Of a stretch of DNA of 64,000 nt, positions 50,596-62,655 are shown piece after piece. The notes beneath the pieces are model-generated. The model worked only from the letters and a program-made list of their open reading frames with translations, did no database searches and was not told the DNA's origin. Source of the DNA: Nymphaea colorata (lineage: Eukaryota; Streptophyta; Magnoliopsida; Nymphaeales; Nymphaeaceae); the NCBI RefSeq assembly GCF_008831285.2, contig NC_045141.1, forward strand, positions 14,804,106 through 14,868,105, in the 5' to 3' direction. The translations under genes were made by a program, and so were the position numbers. Every line of letters starts with the position of its first letter. Within the stretch, counting starts at the first letter, position 1.

Positions 50596-53500
50596 CTAAG
50601 GCGTTCCATAGAACTGAGGTAATCTCAGGTCTTGTCGCTCACCGCTTAGATGACTATTGCTGGCTATTCTTTTGAAGTATCCCTTGCCTTCTGATTGTAG
50701 TCTGCCCATGAACCATAACCTCCAACATGAAAGCCATCCTCTCAGAAAGTGAGATAACTTGAATCCGTTCTGCTCTATGATGTCCTCGTCATTCCCATAC
50801 TTCTCACCATCTTCATTCTGTCGTTTGTCATCAAAACCTGCTGATGACCTGGTATCGATAATGAAGGCTGCTAGTCATATTCTTAAGCGGTAACTTTATA
50901 AAGCATAATCGTGGTCTCTGAACAAAAATTAATTGCGTATTTACCTTCTTTGCCTGTGAGCTGCAGTATGCTTTTTAGGCCGGTCCTCCGGAATATGATA
51001 AAGGGACAAATGTCTCATGAAATTAAGCTGCATAATCCATGAAAGAACCGACCTGGTTTAGGCTTCAAAAATCTACTGAAAAGAAAAAAGAGAAGCAGAA
51101 ACAAGTTTTATCCAATGCCAAAGTTTATACTGGACGGTGTCTATCTACCTCACATAACAAAAAACGGTCATAATAAACATTACAAAAATCAAGCTTGTAC
51201 TATGTAGAGTTTGGAAACTTACACCTGAATCCTGCCTGTACTCAAATAACAAAAAGATATTTTTTCCACTTCAATCGTTGTTTAGACAAATGATTTTATA
51301 ATTTTATAGCTTCATGAGAGAATATGCGTTTTTATCAAGTTTTTGAGATCATCAACACGTAGGTCGAATCCAGTGTATGAATTACTATCGTTAGTTGGAG
51401 ACACCCAATAGGAGATGATTGATGTCAAGAAATCTATGGTGGTGGTACTAGTTATGCTGTCATGCTATCAGTTTTTGCAGCTTTCCAAGACTCGTGTGCC
51501 GTGTGCGCCCATGTAGCGCTCACACACATTGGAATAAAAGCACACCTAAGGTTTTGTTGAAGATACAATGGCTCCTAAGTTTTTGATGTTGTTAAAAACC
51601 GAAACATTGCATGGTTAAAGAAATTTCAAGTTTGAGTGGCAAAGTTTCTCATTCTTTCTATCCTATAAAAAGGATGTAAGAAAGGGACCTTATTTTTTGA
51701 ATAAATTTTGAAAATACAGTGCAAAAATTTCAAGGCAGTTCTAACTTCTAACATTGTTAAGAAGTTGGGTCCAATCTAGATTATCAACAAAACTGTAGCT
51801 GTGTTTTCTCTTTCTGTGTACCTGTCATTTTAAAACTAGGCAACGTCTGGGATGGACTGCACACAGGACAATGTCATAGACTCGCATGATACGCAACGCC
51901 CACAAATTAGCTGAACTAATTGTTGAAGGGGCTCAGGTTTGCCATGCAACTCATGATTTTGAAGTTCGATTCAAGCATTTTGTCCTCCGAGAACTCAAAG
52001 CAATAGTCACCTTGAAAGGCCTGATGCATTATCATCTGCCATGTACTTCACAGCTTTCGAGAGAAACAACCTTACTGCCTTACTGGTACTGGATAGGGTG
52101 TGGACTAGCTTAGCTTAACAGGCAACATCGATTCAGTTGGTGCCAGTGGCGAAGCAAGTAAAATTTGCGCTGATACTAATTTTAAAAACTTTCATCTTTT
52201 CAGGGTCAGAATCTATATAATAGCGCAAACGATTAAAAAGTAGTAATAAGAAGATAAGGGAAAATTTTGTGGGGCTGGTGTGTATGTGGCTCCGCTACTG
52301 GCTCGTGCAGTCAGATCGAGTTCTTTGAAAACTTCAATTCCAACAATTGAAATGAAATTTCCATATAGCACTCTGTGGAAGCTGATTATATCATGTACGA
52401 GTTATAAAATTACAGAAGAATCGGACATCTTTTTTATCCTCCAGTATGAGGCTTAACTGCTCAAGGGAAGCTGCAATTGTGTTCACTAGATCTCCTAATA
52501 GGCAAAAAGGTGATCATATACGTAAATAACTAATAAACAAACAAATGCAATTAAATGGTGCACTCCACTAGCAAAAAGACAATAAAACTGCCTTTGCATG
52601 TTTAAAATGATGACCCTGTCTTGCATTTCTAATAATCACACTGCCCCATTCACAATTGCAAATTGTGCAAGTCAAATCCATGGTTGATTTGTTCCCAAAT
52701 GCATATTTGAAAGCGCTACTCTCAGCAACTTGTTCTCTAATCAGTTAAGAATGAATACATGGATTTCAACTTTCAACCGTGCAAATGTTGATCACGAGAA
52801 TATGCTTGCCTCCTGCCAAGTATTTGGTCCATACAATGGTGCGATGACTGGCGACATAACAAAAAAGCTTGTCATGGGCTGACCCTATATGGTAAGACGG
52901 CAAATCAGTGAGGCCTCTGTAATGAATGCAACATGGCATTGCAGTCTGCTCCAAATACTGCAGTTTTTGATAGTGTGAGTTGTTTTTGTTGCTCCAAGAT
53001 AAAATATTTTTCCCCATAAAGAAACAAAATCAGTTCCGATGGTTTTGCAAGTAGTGGGATCTTCTCCTCAAATTGCACATGAATATGCAATTATCATTTC
53101 ACTTGGCATTTGAACCTCATGCGCAAATCAATTTGCCTTTTAGTGTAGTTAAACAAGTGCCTTACTGCCTGCTTCTCATTGTACCTTTGGGAGCATTGTT
53201 AACGTTGTTCAATCGACAGCAAGTTCACTACATCTTTCTCATGTTCATCAGTTTCTAACCATGAAATACCACAAATCTCCAATTTTCGAAGCACAACCTA
53301 CCCACATGCGTTAATGAGGACAAAAGCATTACACAAAAATCATCAACCACCAATGCAGAGTCAAAGTACTTTGTGCTCACCTGATCTCCATCCCTGATTC
53401 CAAAGTCACGGAGGAACTCTTTGTCATTAATTAGCTTGTAACCCTCATAGCACAGGCAGAAATGTCCCCAAACGTGAGACCTGCAAGCACCAACAGCAAG

Positions 53501-54172
53501 AAGGGTTGTCATCCATCGCCTGAGAGATACCAACTAATGCATTTTGCAGCAATGGACCATTCTTGAACATCATGGCAGAACTCTTCGTTTCGGCACGTGC
53601 TAATGGCCACCTTAGCCAAGCCAACACACAAAACTTCTCATGCAAATGCGTGATTATACAGTTGGAGATGCCAATGCCGAAAGAATCACGAGAATGGTTT
53701 TTGATTTTTCTTTATTTTACTCGCAGAAAGATCGATTGCATTTGAAGAAAGGCCTGGCAAAACCAGAAAAAATAAAGAAGCATTCCTACCACGAAATCTT
53801 GCGATGGTCCTCCTTGGGAGATTGATTAAACACATCTTCCACAGCTTGCTTGAGCTCCCCAACTGAAGCTGTCCTAGCAACTTGTACATCTGAAAGAATC
53901 CACAAGAACTTCAAATGAGAAGACAAGGAAAAGAGGCTGAAGAAACCAACAAAACCTCCCTAAATTCAGACCCAAGTGTGAACCGAGAAACAGAGCAAGT
54001 GCCCTGTAAGTTTCATACCAAAGCAGGTCCCGTCCAATTTCAGGACAGTGAGCTTCAGGAGTTGCCGCTGCTGCGGGAGCTTACAATATGAGAAACTCTT
54101 CCGGGGAACTACCGACGCCGCAGACCCTTCGATTGCCCTGCCAAGCGCAGAGCCTTCTACGATGCAAGACAT
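50596..54172 (-). CDS. Ubiquitin-like fold protein related to U11/U12 snRNP 25 kDa, 5 exons
   Basis: Exons (minus): 54019-54172, 53790-53889, 53381-53480, 50945-51027, 50596-50848; the phases match and give 229 residues. A ubiquitin-like domain spans about residues 38-125: KLTVLKLDGTCF, an SVGELKQAVEDVF helix, ISWSHVWGHFCLCYEGYKL and FGIRDGDQLNFMRH. A basic linker follows and then a plant-specific FKLSHFLRGWLS block at about 175. Databases often label this family SNRNP25, but the closest relatives I recall are At4g32270 and At5g25340, distinct from the true U11/U12-25K (At3g07860), so a minor-spliceosome role is not assured. The ATG at 54172 is chosen because the same frame runs upstream only to a TGA near 54425 with no earlier ATG; a 26-bp duplication there shifts the frame. 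Intron 3 is 2.35 kb and holds a hAT-like MITE. Confidence 0.85.
52144..52300. mobile_element. hAT-like MITE in intron 3 of the ubiquitin-like gene
   Basis: 157 bp with imperfect terminal repeats CAGTGGCGAAGC and GCTCCGCTACTG. Flanking octamers GTTGGTGC and GCTCGTGC agree at 6 of 8 bases, consistent with an old hAT 8-bp duplication. The CAGTGGCG terminus is widespread in plant genomes. Confidence 0.65.
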
Positions 54173-55624
54173 TAGTTCTTCTGTTCGTTGTATCTCTCTT
54201 AGAAGGTGATCGTTTAGCAATGGGGTTCCATCCTCCTCCAACTCACAACAGCAACACAAACTTAATATAAGGAACAGCAACACAAACTTAATATAAGGAG
54301 GAGAAGACTTTCGTGAAAGGCCAAGGAGGAAGGAATCCTCCCCATTAATCCCAGAGACGGAATCACCCTCCGATGAGAGAGATAGAATGTGGTGGATTTC
54401 TTTTCTTTTTTTCCATAATAGTAATAATCAAATGTTGGTACTTTTATGATTAACACGGTTCGGCGGAGATCTCGAGTTCTTTGTTGTGCAGTTGACGAGC
54501 TGTTAAAGGGCATAGCGTTGCTTGTCGGCTAAGATTTTCGTTTGATGTATGTTTTTGCTTCTGCTAATGCAGCTCAAAAAGCAAAGGGGTCTTCATGCTT
54601 CCCAGGCGCCCTCGCTCAAAAAAATAAAAATAAAGGTTGTTATGATAAAAAAAGCCAAAAAAATTTGTCAAAAATGTGTTGACACTTGAGTCCAGTAAAA
54701 AATTTTGTGAAAAAGCACACTTTAACTGTCTTAAGCAGCTTACATGTGCTATTTTTATGGACTATAAAAAATAGCATCACAATATTTTAGTTGATGAGTG
54801 TATCATACTTCATTGAGGTCCCGTCACAACCCTCAATTTCAGTAGTAAGGGAAATAAAAGTTTAATGGGTAGAATACATTTCAAAAACCTTTTTTTGGCT
54901 CATCCAGCATCCCTTTATCATACAATTTCACCATAATTTTTCTTTTTTATCGACTTATTACATGCTTGATTTGAAGACATTAATCTTTGTTCTTTGGTAG
55001 CAAGAAAACTGATCTGAGATGCATTAGCAAGTGCAGTAACAAAAGTTCCTCCCAGTGAATTCATATAACATTTTAGAATATTCAAGGACAGGAGAGAGCA
55101 CATGGCTTGGAAAGGTTTTTGATCCTTTGCGTCGAATTCTCGTCATTCCTTGCTTTTGTGTGTGCATCAGGAATGCTTTTCCTTCCTTGAGGATCGGCTT
55201 TCTCTTTTTCTTTTGTAAGTTGTTTCTTTCTTTTTCTTTTCCACATGATGTTGGAAACTTTATGTTGCAGCTTTGAGCATATATAGTAGGAATCTTGGAG
55301 CTTTCTTGCAGAGGGTTGCTCATAAGTGATCCAATTTCTAAATTTTGTCCCTCTCTATTCTGAGTTTTTTGATTGTGTTTGCCTTCGAAAGACATGATAA
55401 GTGGAGTTCCATATTCCAATTTCAGATATCCATTAAGTGGGTTTGGTTCTTAGAGCACGGGTTTATTGTCATTATAATAGAGAAATGAAAAAAAATGTTG
55501 GATATTATAGGGTCCTGAGAAACGATAATGGCAACCAAAAGTTTATGTAGTTGGGCCGTTCATCTTTTCTCAAAATTTCAAGCCACGTTTTAAAACAATG
55601 TCCATCTAAAATTAATCCTTTTGG

Positions 55625-55810
55625 AATGCAGGGGGCTCAAGGCTGAGGCCGGGTGCCCCCTCCCTCAGATTTTTAAAAAATCAAAATTTATATGTAAATT
55701 TTAAATTTTAGTTTAATATATATCAAAAATTTGAAAAGTCATATTTTGATCTCTGCTAAAATTTTTAAACTATAGTTTAACTCCTGCAATGAAAAATTTT
55801 TAACGTTGTT
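55625..55810. mobile_element. Fragment resembling CAGTGGCG-type nonautonomous element
   Basis: GGGGCTCAAGGC / GTGCCCCCTCCCTC followed by a run of AAAATTT and TTTAAATTT blocks, the usual body of the family seen at 52144. A related left end (CAGTGGCGCTAGGAGC) and GGCAGTGGCC body occur at 56876-56990. No complete boundaries were found. Confidence 0.4.
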
Positions 55811-58800
55811 CCTAGCGCTTCCTGTCATATATCTTGTATTTCATTCATTTGATGCAAAGTTGTCATCTCAAAAAACCAACGGTCCGATGGTACTGGAACA
55901 AAGAATCCATTGATCTAAAATGTCCTGAAATGCCGAATTTTATATGCGATCATGTATTTATAACTCTTAAGAACTTCATAGATTGCAAAATTGGTGTTTT
56001 ACTTTTGCTCCTAAACATGGAGTTGATGAACTTGGTCATGTTTCACTTTGCCCAAAACGCATGGAGGGAGCAAGAAACAACTGGCAAAGAGCACTAGTAG
56101 TGCATAATGAAGCTCTACATGTTGCTTTATTTTGTTATAGGTTGTAGGGACATTTTCAACGAAACCAACTTTATTTTTAAATCAACTGTGACCAAATAAT
56201 GGCACCATACTAGTAAGGATTTGAAAATTTTGAAGGAAATGGGAAAACCATCCTTTGATATCGTGATGAAATCTGGTGAAGAATATTAGGGAGAATCTCA
56301 TTCTACCATTAACGAGTACAAGGTTTCACCCACAAAGGTGTGTTCTGAATTTAGAATAACTTTGTTAAGCACTCTTTGATGAATAATAATAACTGCAGTT
56401 GTTGATCCTCTAGTGGGTTGGCGTAATGGATGGAGTGGGGTTGGTAGGCGACTAGTTTCCGTGTTGAATTCTCATGGCTTCAACTTCATGTGCTATAAAA
56501 AAGGAGACAAAGATATACAAGTTGAAACATGGCAGGAGAACCACTTGATACACCAAAATTAGGCTGCCTAGTATTTGGAGAGATGGGGAGAAGGGCATGG
56601 GCTTCGGCCCTTTTGTTGAGTGATAGGATGAAATACTCTTTCTATTAACCTAATAAAAGAAGTGCATTTGTTGGGGATTGAACGTTCATGGTCCAGCTGA
56701 ACCAATGGCGAGAGACATTTCAGAAATCAGTCTTAAGCATGGCATGAAAAGTGTGAGGAAGTGCATGTGGCTGACTGCTAATTCCATCAGTGGTTGTATA
56801 GGCTATAAACTTAACTGTATGTGGTGACACAGGATCGAACAAAGTTAATGTTTGGCATAAAGTAAGGTAGATCCAGTGGCGCTAGGAGCTGAGCCAAAAA
56901 ATTTATTCTAAGGAACCAAAAATATATAGTTAACAAATTTTCAATTGGCCTTAGGGCAGTGGCCAGGGTTGGTGGGGCTGCCCCATATAACTGAACCCAA
57001 GTCAACTGAGGTACAACATGTAAATTCAAAGTTTAGATTGGGCTCCATGCGGGGTATGTTCCTGCATGAAGGCCCCACCTCTCTCCCATTGAGTGGCCCA
57101 CCATGTACAAGACATGGCGACAAGCTTCCGTTGGAGACTTCCTTCTAAGTCCTTTAAACCTAATTGATGAGAGCTGCAACGATACTTAAGAAGACTGAAG
57201 CAGCCTTTGGCCACAGTAAGGCTGAAAAAGTTAGGCTTTGACAAAGCAGTCTTACAAAAAGGAGCTTAAAGACCAATTATTGGTCAATCAAAAGAACTTC
57301 TATTTTCTAGATTCTCCTCTTAAGTTCTTCACTAACTACATTACTTCCCTAATTAGTTTCAAATTTTGGCATTTCAACAGGAAGCAGTGACCTACCATGC
57401 AACTAACGAATACTTTCGTTTTTAGTATGTGCTAGGAGAGAAAGAGAGAGAGAGTCATCCAATGGGAGCGTTTAAAGTTTTCCCATTGATTCCAAAAACA
57501 TACTGAATTTTGACTTGTGATGCCCATGATAATTAAAATGTTTTAATATGCATCTGAATTCTTTGGTGCTCTCTTCTCTGCCAAATCTTTTGGGTTGGAG
57601 TATAGTGAGAGTGAGAGTTGTGTACATGGGGTGGTGCACCCAACAGATATGCAAAGGAAGAGGAGTTGGGGTAATTGGGAGATTTTAAATCAGAAATGTC
57701 TTTTTTGGACTTTTTACTTCACTACTTTTTTTTGCTCTTACAAGAGGTTTCCCTTTATTTATTGACCAGGGGTATTCTGGTCAATGCACCCCCAGTGCAT
57801 ATAACCAGCTTCATAATATAGTAGTCAAGGAACTTGTTAATACCAAAAAAATCTTTGATTAATGGAATTTGTAAAATGTGAAAGGTTAATAACTTAAGAA
57901 GGCCAAGCTTGAAGCAGATGTGGAGAAGACAGGAAAGGGGTATGGAAGGGGCATTTGCAAGTTTTGTCAGATACATGAGCGACTCATTTGTTTATGTCGA
58001 GAAATGGAAGGGTTAAAAATCAAAGGTCCAATGGCTGATTGAGGACTATAACATTAATACCTCTTCTTTTCATACAATGGTTATATAGAACATTGAGGTG
58101 TAGATCATCCTTCATGAAATATCCAGACATAAATAATCCCTTTTTAGTCTATTCCTAAAGCAAGTTCTTATTTTCAAAGTCTGTTTACTGACGCACAAAC
58201 AGTTGTGAACATTTTTGAAGGTTTACCTTGCCAAAAACTTTTCATCTATTTCTTGCGTCAGTGTTTGAAGGCTAGTTGTATGACTGCTTGTTTATGTTGC
58301 TTATGATATACTTTTTCAATGGCCATGTAGATCTAGCCTTAGGAAATCCAGCAAGCTAGTGTAGATAGATTTGAAATTTGGCAGGAGAACAAATAAATTT
58401 CTCATCAGCTACCAAGTAGTTGAGATGAAACCAGTGCTTTTGTATTCACACATGCCATGCATGTTCTATCTTAGTATTGTGGAGCAATCTACAAAGGGTT
58501 TCTAACTTTCTTGCACTACATTGAAAATTCTGGTTCTTCTTCTAAATAGAGATGGTTTGGCTCTTTTCATTTTTTCCCTACTTGACTTTAGCAAGGTTCA
58601 ACTGAGTGAGGATTTTTTTTTTATGGAGAATCGAGCAACCTCCATTGAGATACATACTTATATAGTGTCCATTTATCATGCCTATATTTTTTATGGTAGG
58701 TCCAATTCAAGACTCTTATATCCCTTGCTCTGTGGAATTCTGGGCAACTTAAGTCATGCAATAGGATTTAACCTAATTCACCTTGTGGTGGATATGACAT

Positions 58801-59870
58801 CTTATATTCATATCCTTTTTCATGTATAGGCTATGTTTGATAGCCTTGGACCTCAGAATTGAGGCTACCACAGATTTTAAAACCATGGATATGTTTTCAG
58901 ACCCCTCCCCTTAAGACCACAAATTCATGACTTTCACAAGATAACACAGATTTGAGACCCCTAGTCGAGAAATCCACTACTTGTTTAAGTTGTTATAGAT
59001 TTAACATAATGTAGATTTAAAATCAGCATCACATCTAGCCATAATACATCTTGCTTCATAATTGTCATCAAACTTCTTAATAAGGTGTCAGCTAGTTAGT
59101 GGCGAACGCATTTCCAAGATTTACAAACAAAGGAGTGAAGATTGGGATACGAATAAAGAAGCTCAATAGTATAATATGCTTCAACTCAGCTTGCATGAAA
59201 TTAAGTTTAGCAAACCCTAGGCTCAACCCTTTATGGGTTGTTTCGCATTAAGAACAACATGGTACATGTTCCATGAATATGCCACTTGAAGTAAATTTTT
59301 GGGATACTTGTTCAAGTGTTCCATGGATCTACCCCAACTTTGGGGTAGATTCATGAAACACTTGCACCTTCATCCTAATGCCAAGTGCCCCCTTAGGGGT
59401 TGTATAGAAATTGGAATAGTTTGTGAGTGTTCCATGCATTTAAGTTGAGACAAATTCAAGAACACTAAAACTAGGTGTCTATGAATTTGCCTTAATTTTT
59501 GGGATAGATTCATAAGACACTCATAAGTATATGTGTTTGTGTGTGTGTTAAGATGGATAGCACTCTTCGGCATGGATGAAGCAAAAATAGATTGGTTTAA
59601 AGTTCACCAGAATACAACGATCTTCCAAGACCACAAAAAACTAATTAGCCTTCTTGTAATTAGTTTTCTGCAAAGAGGTAATCCATTTAACATTGAATTT
59701 TTCTGTGCTCAAGCCCATGCATCCATGTCATAGTCATAGAGTGCATGCACACACACAAAACAAAGAAATTCCTCCAGGCAGCCTCTAGAAGGAAGCCGAT
59801 TAACCTGTGTCCCGGCCCAAATATATAACTTGCTAGCCAATACGCCACTCCAGTTTCATGCTCTTATGCC

Positions 59871-60212
59871 CAAAGATCTTGCACTTAGATTCCAGAAAAG
59901 GGGCTTAATCTGATCTTCTCCACTATATTACTTTAATTAATTTCCAAGCTAAATGTCATTACTTCAAGGAAATGTAATAAACATCTCAAAAATACCAGTC
60001 TATGTGTAATATGATACAGTATTTATAACCATGTTTATTATTTTCAAAGACCATGCACGTAGAATTCCAGACAAGGGGCTTGATCTGATCTTCTCCACTA
60101 GATGATATTACCGTTAGTTAATTTCCAAGTATAAATGTCAAGGAAATGCCTTAAACATCTCAAAAGTAATAGTCTCTGCAATATGATGCAGTATAACCAT
60201 GTTATTATTTTC
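59871..60212. repeat. Tandem duplication of about 170 bp near MIR171
   Basis: Copies at 59871-60044 and 60045-60212 share ATTCCAGA-AAGGGGCTT, TCTGATCTTCTCCACTA, AAACATCTCAAAA and ATAACCATGTT-ATTATTTT. This is 3' of the MIR171 hairpin with respect to its transcription. Confidence 0.85.
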
Positions 60213-60850
60213 ATTCTCCCATTCATACATCAAATATTTCACAGTCAATACAAATGCTCTACACGCGCTTAGATGCATATGTCTGATCATGCCCTCATGC
60301 ATGCATGCCATGTGATTCTGATTACATTCTCTCTCTCTCTCTCTCTCTCTCTCTATGTATGTAATGCGTGTGTAATTTTGCATGCCCACTGTTGCTTGCA
60401 AGAAAATGGCCACCTGCATGTGTGTGCATGTTCCTCTAGAAAACACAGTAAGGGAAACAAGGATGTGCTTCATTAATTAAGGACTCAGGAATAGAGACAT
60501 ATATCGAGTCGTTCTCACACTCATACACAGATTCATGAATCTACTGACCTCTCTACAATGATTCAGTCTCTTCTTCATTGCATTCATCACATCTCCGTCC
60601 AAAAATCTGCAAGAGAGAGCAGTTCTATGAGAAAGCAAACCGCGATAACCAGCTTATAATCCAAGAGAGCTGAAGTAAATAAGGGCATTGCTGATCTTCA
60701 AAGCCGATTTAGTTTTCTTCAGTGGATGAAGAAATCCCAACGGCAAGCTGTCCTAGTTTACGTGACGCTTTGTGTCCAGAGGATCTTCAGAGTTCAGACG
60801 AACATGAAATCTGAGATATGTTGACAAAAGGAGAAAGGAAGAGAAAAGGT

Positions 60851-60973
60851 ATCTCTAGCAGTCAACCAGTGATATTGGCGCGGCTCAATCTGAGATCGTC
60901 TCTACGTGTTCCCTGACGTAGAAATCCGTCTTCGGATTGAACCTCACCAATATTGCTCATATTCTGCAGAGAG
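60851..60973 (-). ncRNA. MIR171: MIR171 precursor hairpin
   Basis: On the minus strand the 3' arm holds TTGAGCCGCGCCAATATC followed by ACT (60868-60888), an exact miR171-family core. The 5' arm holds the opposing strand, GCAATATTGGTGAGG then TTCAATC (about 60935-60955), pairing with only a few mismatches and G:U pairs. The stem continues towards the loop (TCTACG with CGTAGA, around a loop near 60918) and below the duplex (TCTCTGCAG with CTGCTAGAGA), giving a fold of about 123 nt typical of plant pre-miRNAs. miR171 cleaves mRNAs of HAM/SCL6-type GRAS transcription factors that control meristem maintenance and branching. The primary transcript should run from higher coordinates; its promoter and exons are not identifiable here. 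Confidence 0.92.
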
Positions 60974-61104
60974 CTTCCACCCACTGAGAGAGAGGGAGAA
61001 ATATATATGAAACAGCCATTGGAGGCCGGCTTCTCGAAGCCTGAAGAGCATCAGATGACACCATTAACATGATAAGACCAACAAATTAACGTGGAATTCC
61101 AGGG

Positions 61105-61250
61105 ATGGATTCAGAGGATGAGTACCAATGAACAACGAAGAAAAACGTAACTTTTTTGTGGGATTGATTCAGTCAGAGGATAATACCAATGATCAACGAA
61201 GAAAAACGCAACTTTTTTGTGGGATTGATTCAGAGGATAATACCAATGAG
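61105..61250. repeat. About 60-bp repeat, two and a half copies, upstream of MIR171
   Basis: GATTCAGAGGAT-A-TACCAATG and CAACGAAGAAAAACG then AACTTTTTTGTGGGATTG recur at about 61107, 61165 and 61226. It may lie in the primary transcript or promoter of the miRNA. Confidence 0.8.
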
Positions 61251-62545
61251 AATCATATGAACCCAACGGCTTAACAGACGCATATCTAATGGGTAACCTT
61301 AAGCAGAAGCCAGTAGTAAAGGACGAAAAATAGAATACGAGACACTATTTTCTGCTTTCTTTGACCAGAAAATTAAAAAAAAGGAAGATGCAAACAACCA
61401 GCAAAGTTATTAGACTGATCATAGAAGTTTAAGATATCAAAGCTCCAAATAAATTGTCAATGCCAAAAAATGATGGACATAATTCAATTCAGAGAATCCA
61501 CAACTACTCAAACCTAACACTGGATCAAGAACTATTGAAGTCTGGCTTTTACTTGTTATTAAAGGCATAGAACAAGAAAAAAAATAACATTCAAAATCCA
61601 GTTGCATCAGAGGGACAGACTCCAGATTTTACACCAAAAAAACGACCAGAAACCAACACAGTAAACATATATTTCCAAGTTGCCTCGTTTCAAACATCAA
61701 ATAAATAAACTTGACATTGATCTTTCTTATCATGGATTCTAGTCAAAATATAGAATCAGATCATAAAAGTATAAAAACTCTTTTGGATATAACTCTATTG
61801 TACTCAATTCTTTGGAGATGAAAGGGAAAAACATGCACTTCTTTGTCAGTCTTCTTTCTGTAGCATTGCAGGTTTGTTGTGGGGAGCACTGCAGCATGTA
61901 CCACACATCCAAATACGGAGGAAAGAAGAACTGTAGTGTAGGAATCCTCATAGGAGGAAGGTTGTGATGGGTGATTGTACAGGCAGAGGCTCCAGTGATT
62001 TAAAGAAGCTCTAAGAGTGGGATATTCGCCTGTGGTGGGTACAATAATGAGTCAGCACCAACCTTCGAATTTTCTAACATTAAAATAGAATGCACATAAA
62101 ATGCAAGCACAAAGAGACGTATATACACATAAAAAATAGCGTTCTTTCAACTGCTGCTGCTGCCACTACCACCACTCCTGCAACTATTAACTATTACTCC
62201 AAGAAGGAGACAGTATAGGCAACATGACACCGGTATGTTGGTTGCCCTCGACAGAGACGTGAAAAAGGAGGAGAAGAGTGAAGGGGAAGCTTCTGATGGG
62301 GAGTACGGCTACATCTGCTGCTGCCTTGGTTAAAGAAACGGAGGGGACAGCGGCGATGGCGCTTCATGAGAGGGCGGGTGAAGGGGAGACAGCATTGGGG
62401 ATTGGCCTCCGGCCCAACCTTGCATTCGATTATTATTTATCATATTTGTGGTTCTTTCTTAATATCTTCTTCCTTGATGCCTTTTCTTGGACGTGATTTG
62501 ATCACGATATCCCGAGTGGCCTCACTCGCGTGCTGTCTCTTCTCA

Positions 62546-62548
<3 letters not shown>

Positions 62549-62598
<50 letters not shown>

Positions 62599-62655
62599 TC
62601 CATAACCAGAATAACAGCAAACCTACCGTATATATATATATATATATATATATAT
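62549..62655. repeat. (CT)n and (TA)n microsatellites
   Basis: CT tract 62549-62595 and TA tract 62629-62655. Upstream of MIR171 on its strand; such CT tracts are frequent in plant promoters, but no core promoter could be assigned. Confidence 0.9.

Larger units (their letters stand above)
54173..60850. other. Gene-poor repeat-bearing region
   Basis: 54173-54520 is the leader and promoter of the ubiquitin-like gene. The rest contains fragments of CAGTGGCG-type elements (55625, 56876), a SINE-like patch at about 56415-56485, a CTACCCCAA/TTGGGGTAG hairpin at 59331-59350 and the duplication at 59871. Open frames up to 102 codons (58521-58829) show no recognisable protein. Confidence 0.5.

Noticed and set aside
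58521-58829. 102-codon plus-strand frame
   Set aside because: Hydrophobic, AT-driven composition without any family motif, start context or splice context.
60720-60816. Possible C/D box snoRNA (GATGAAG ... CTGA)
   Set aside because: No terminal stem and no convincing C'/D' boxes or rRNA complement.
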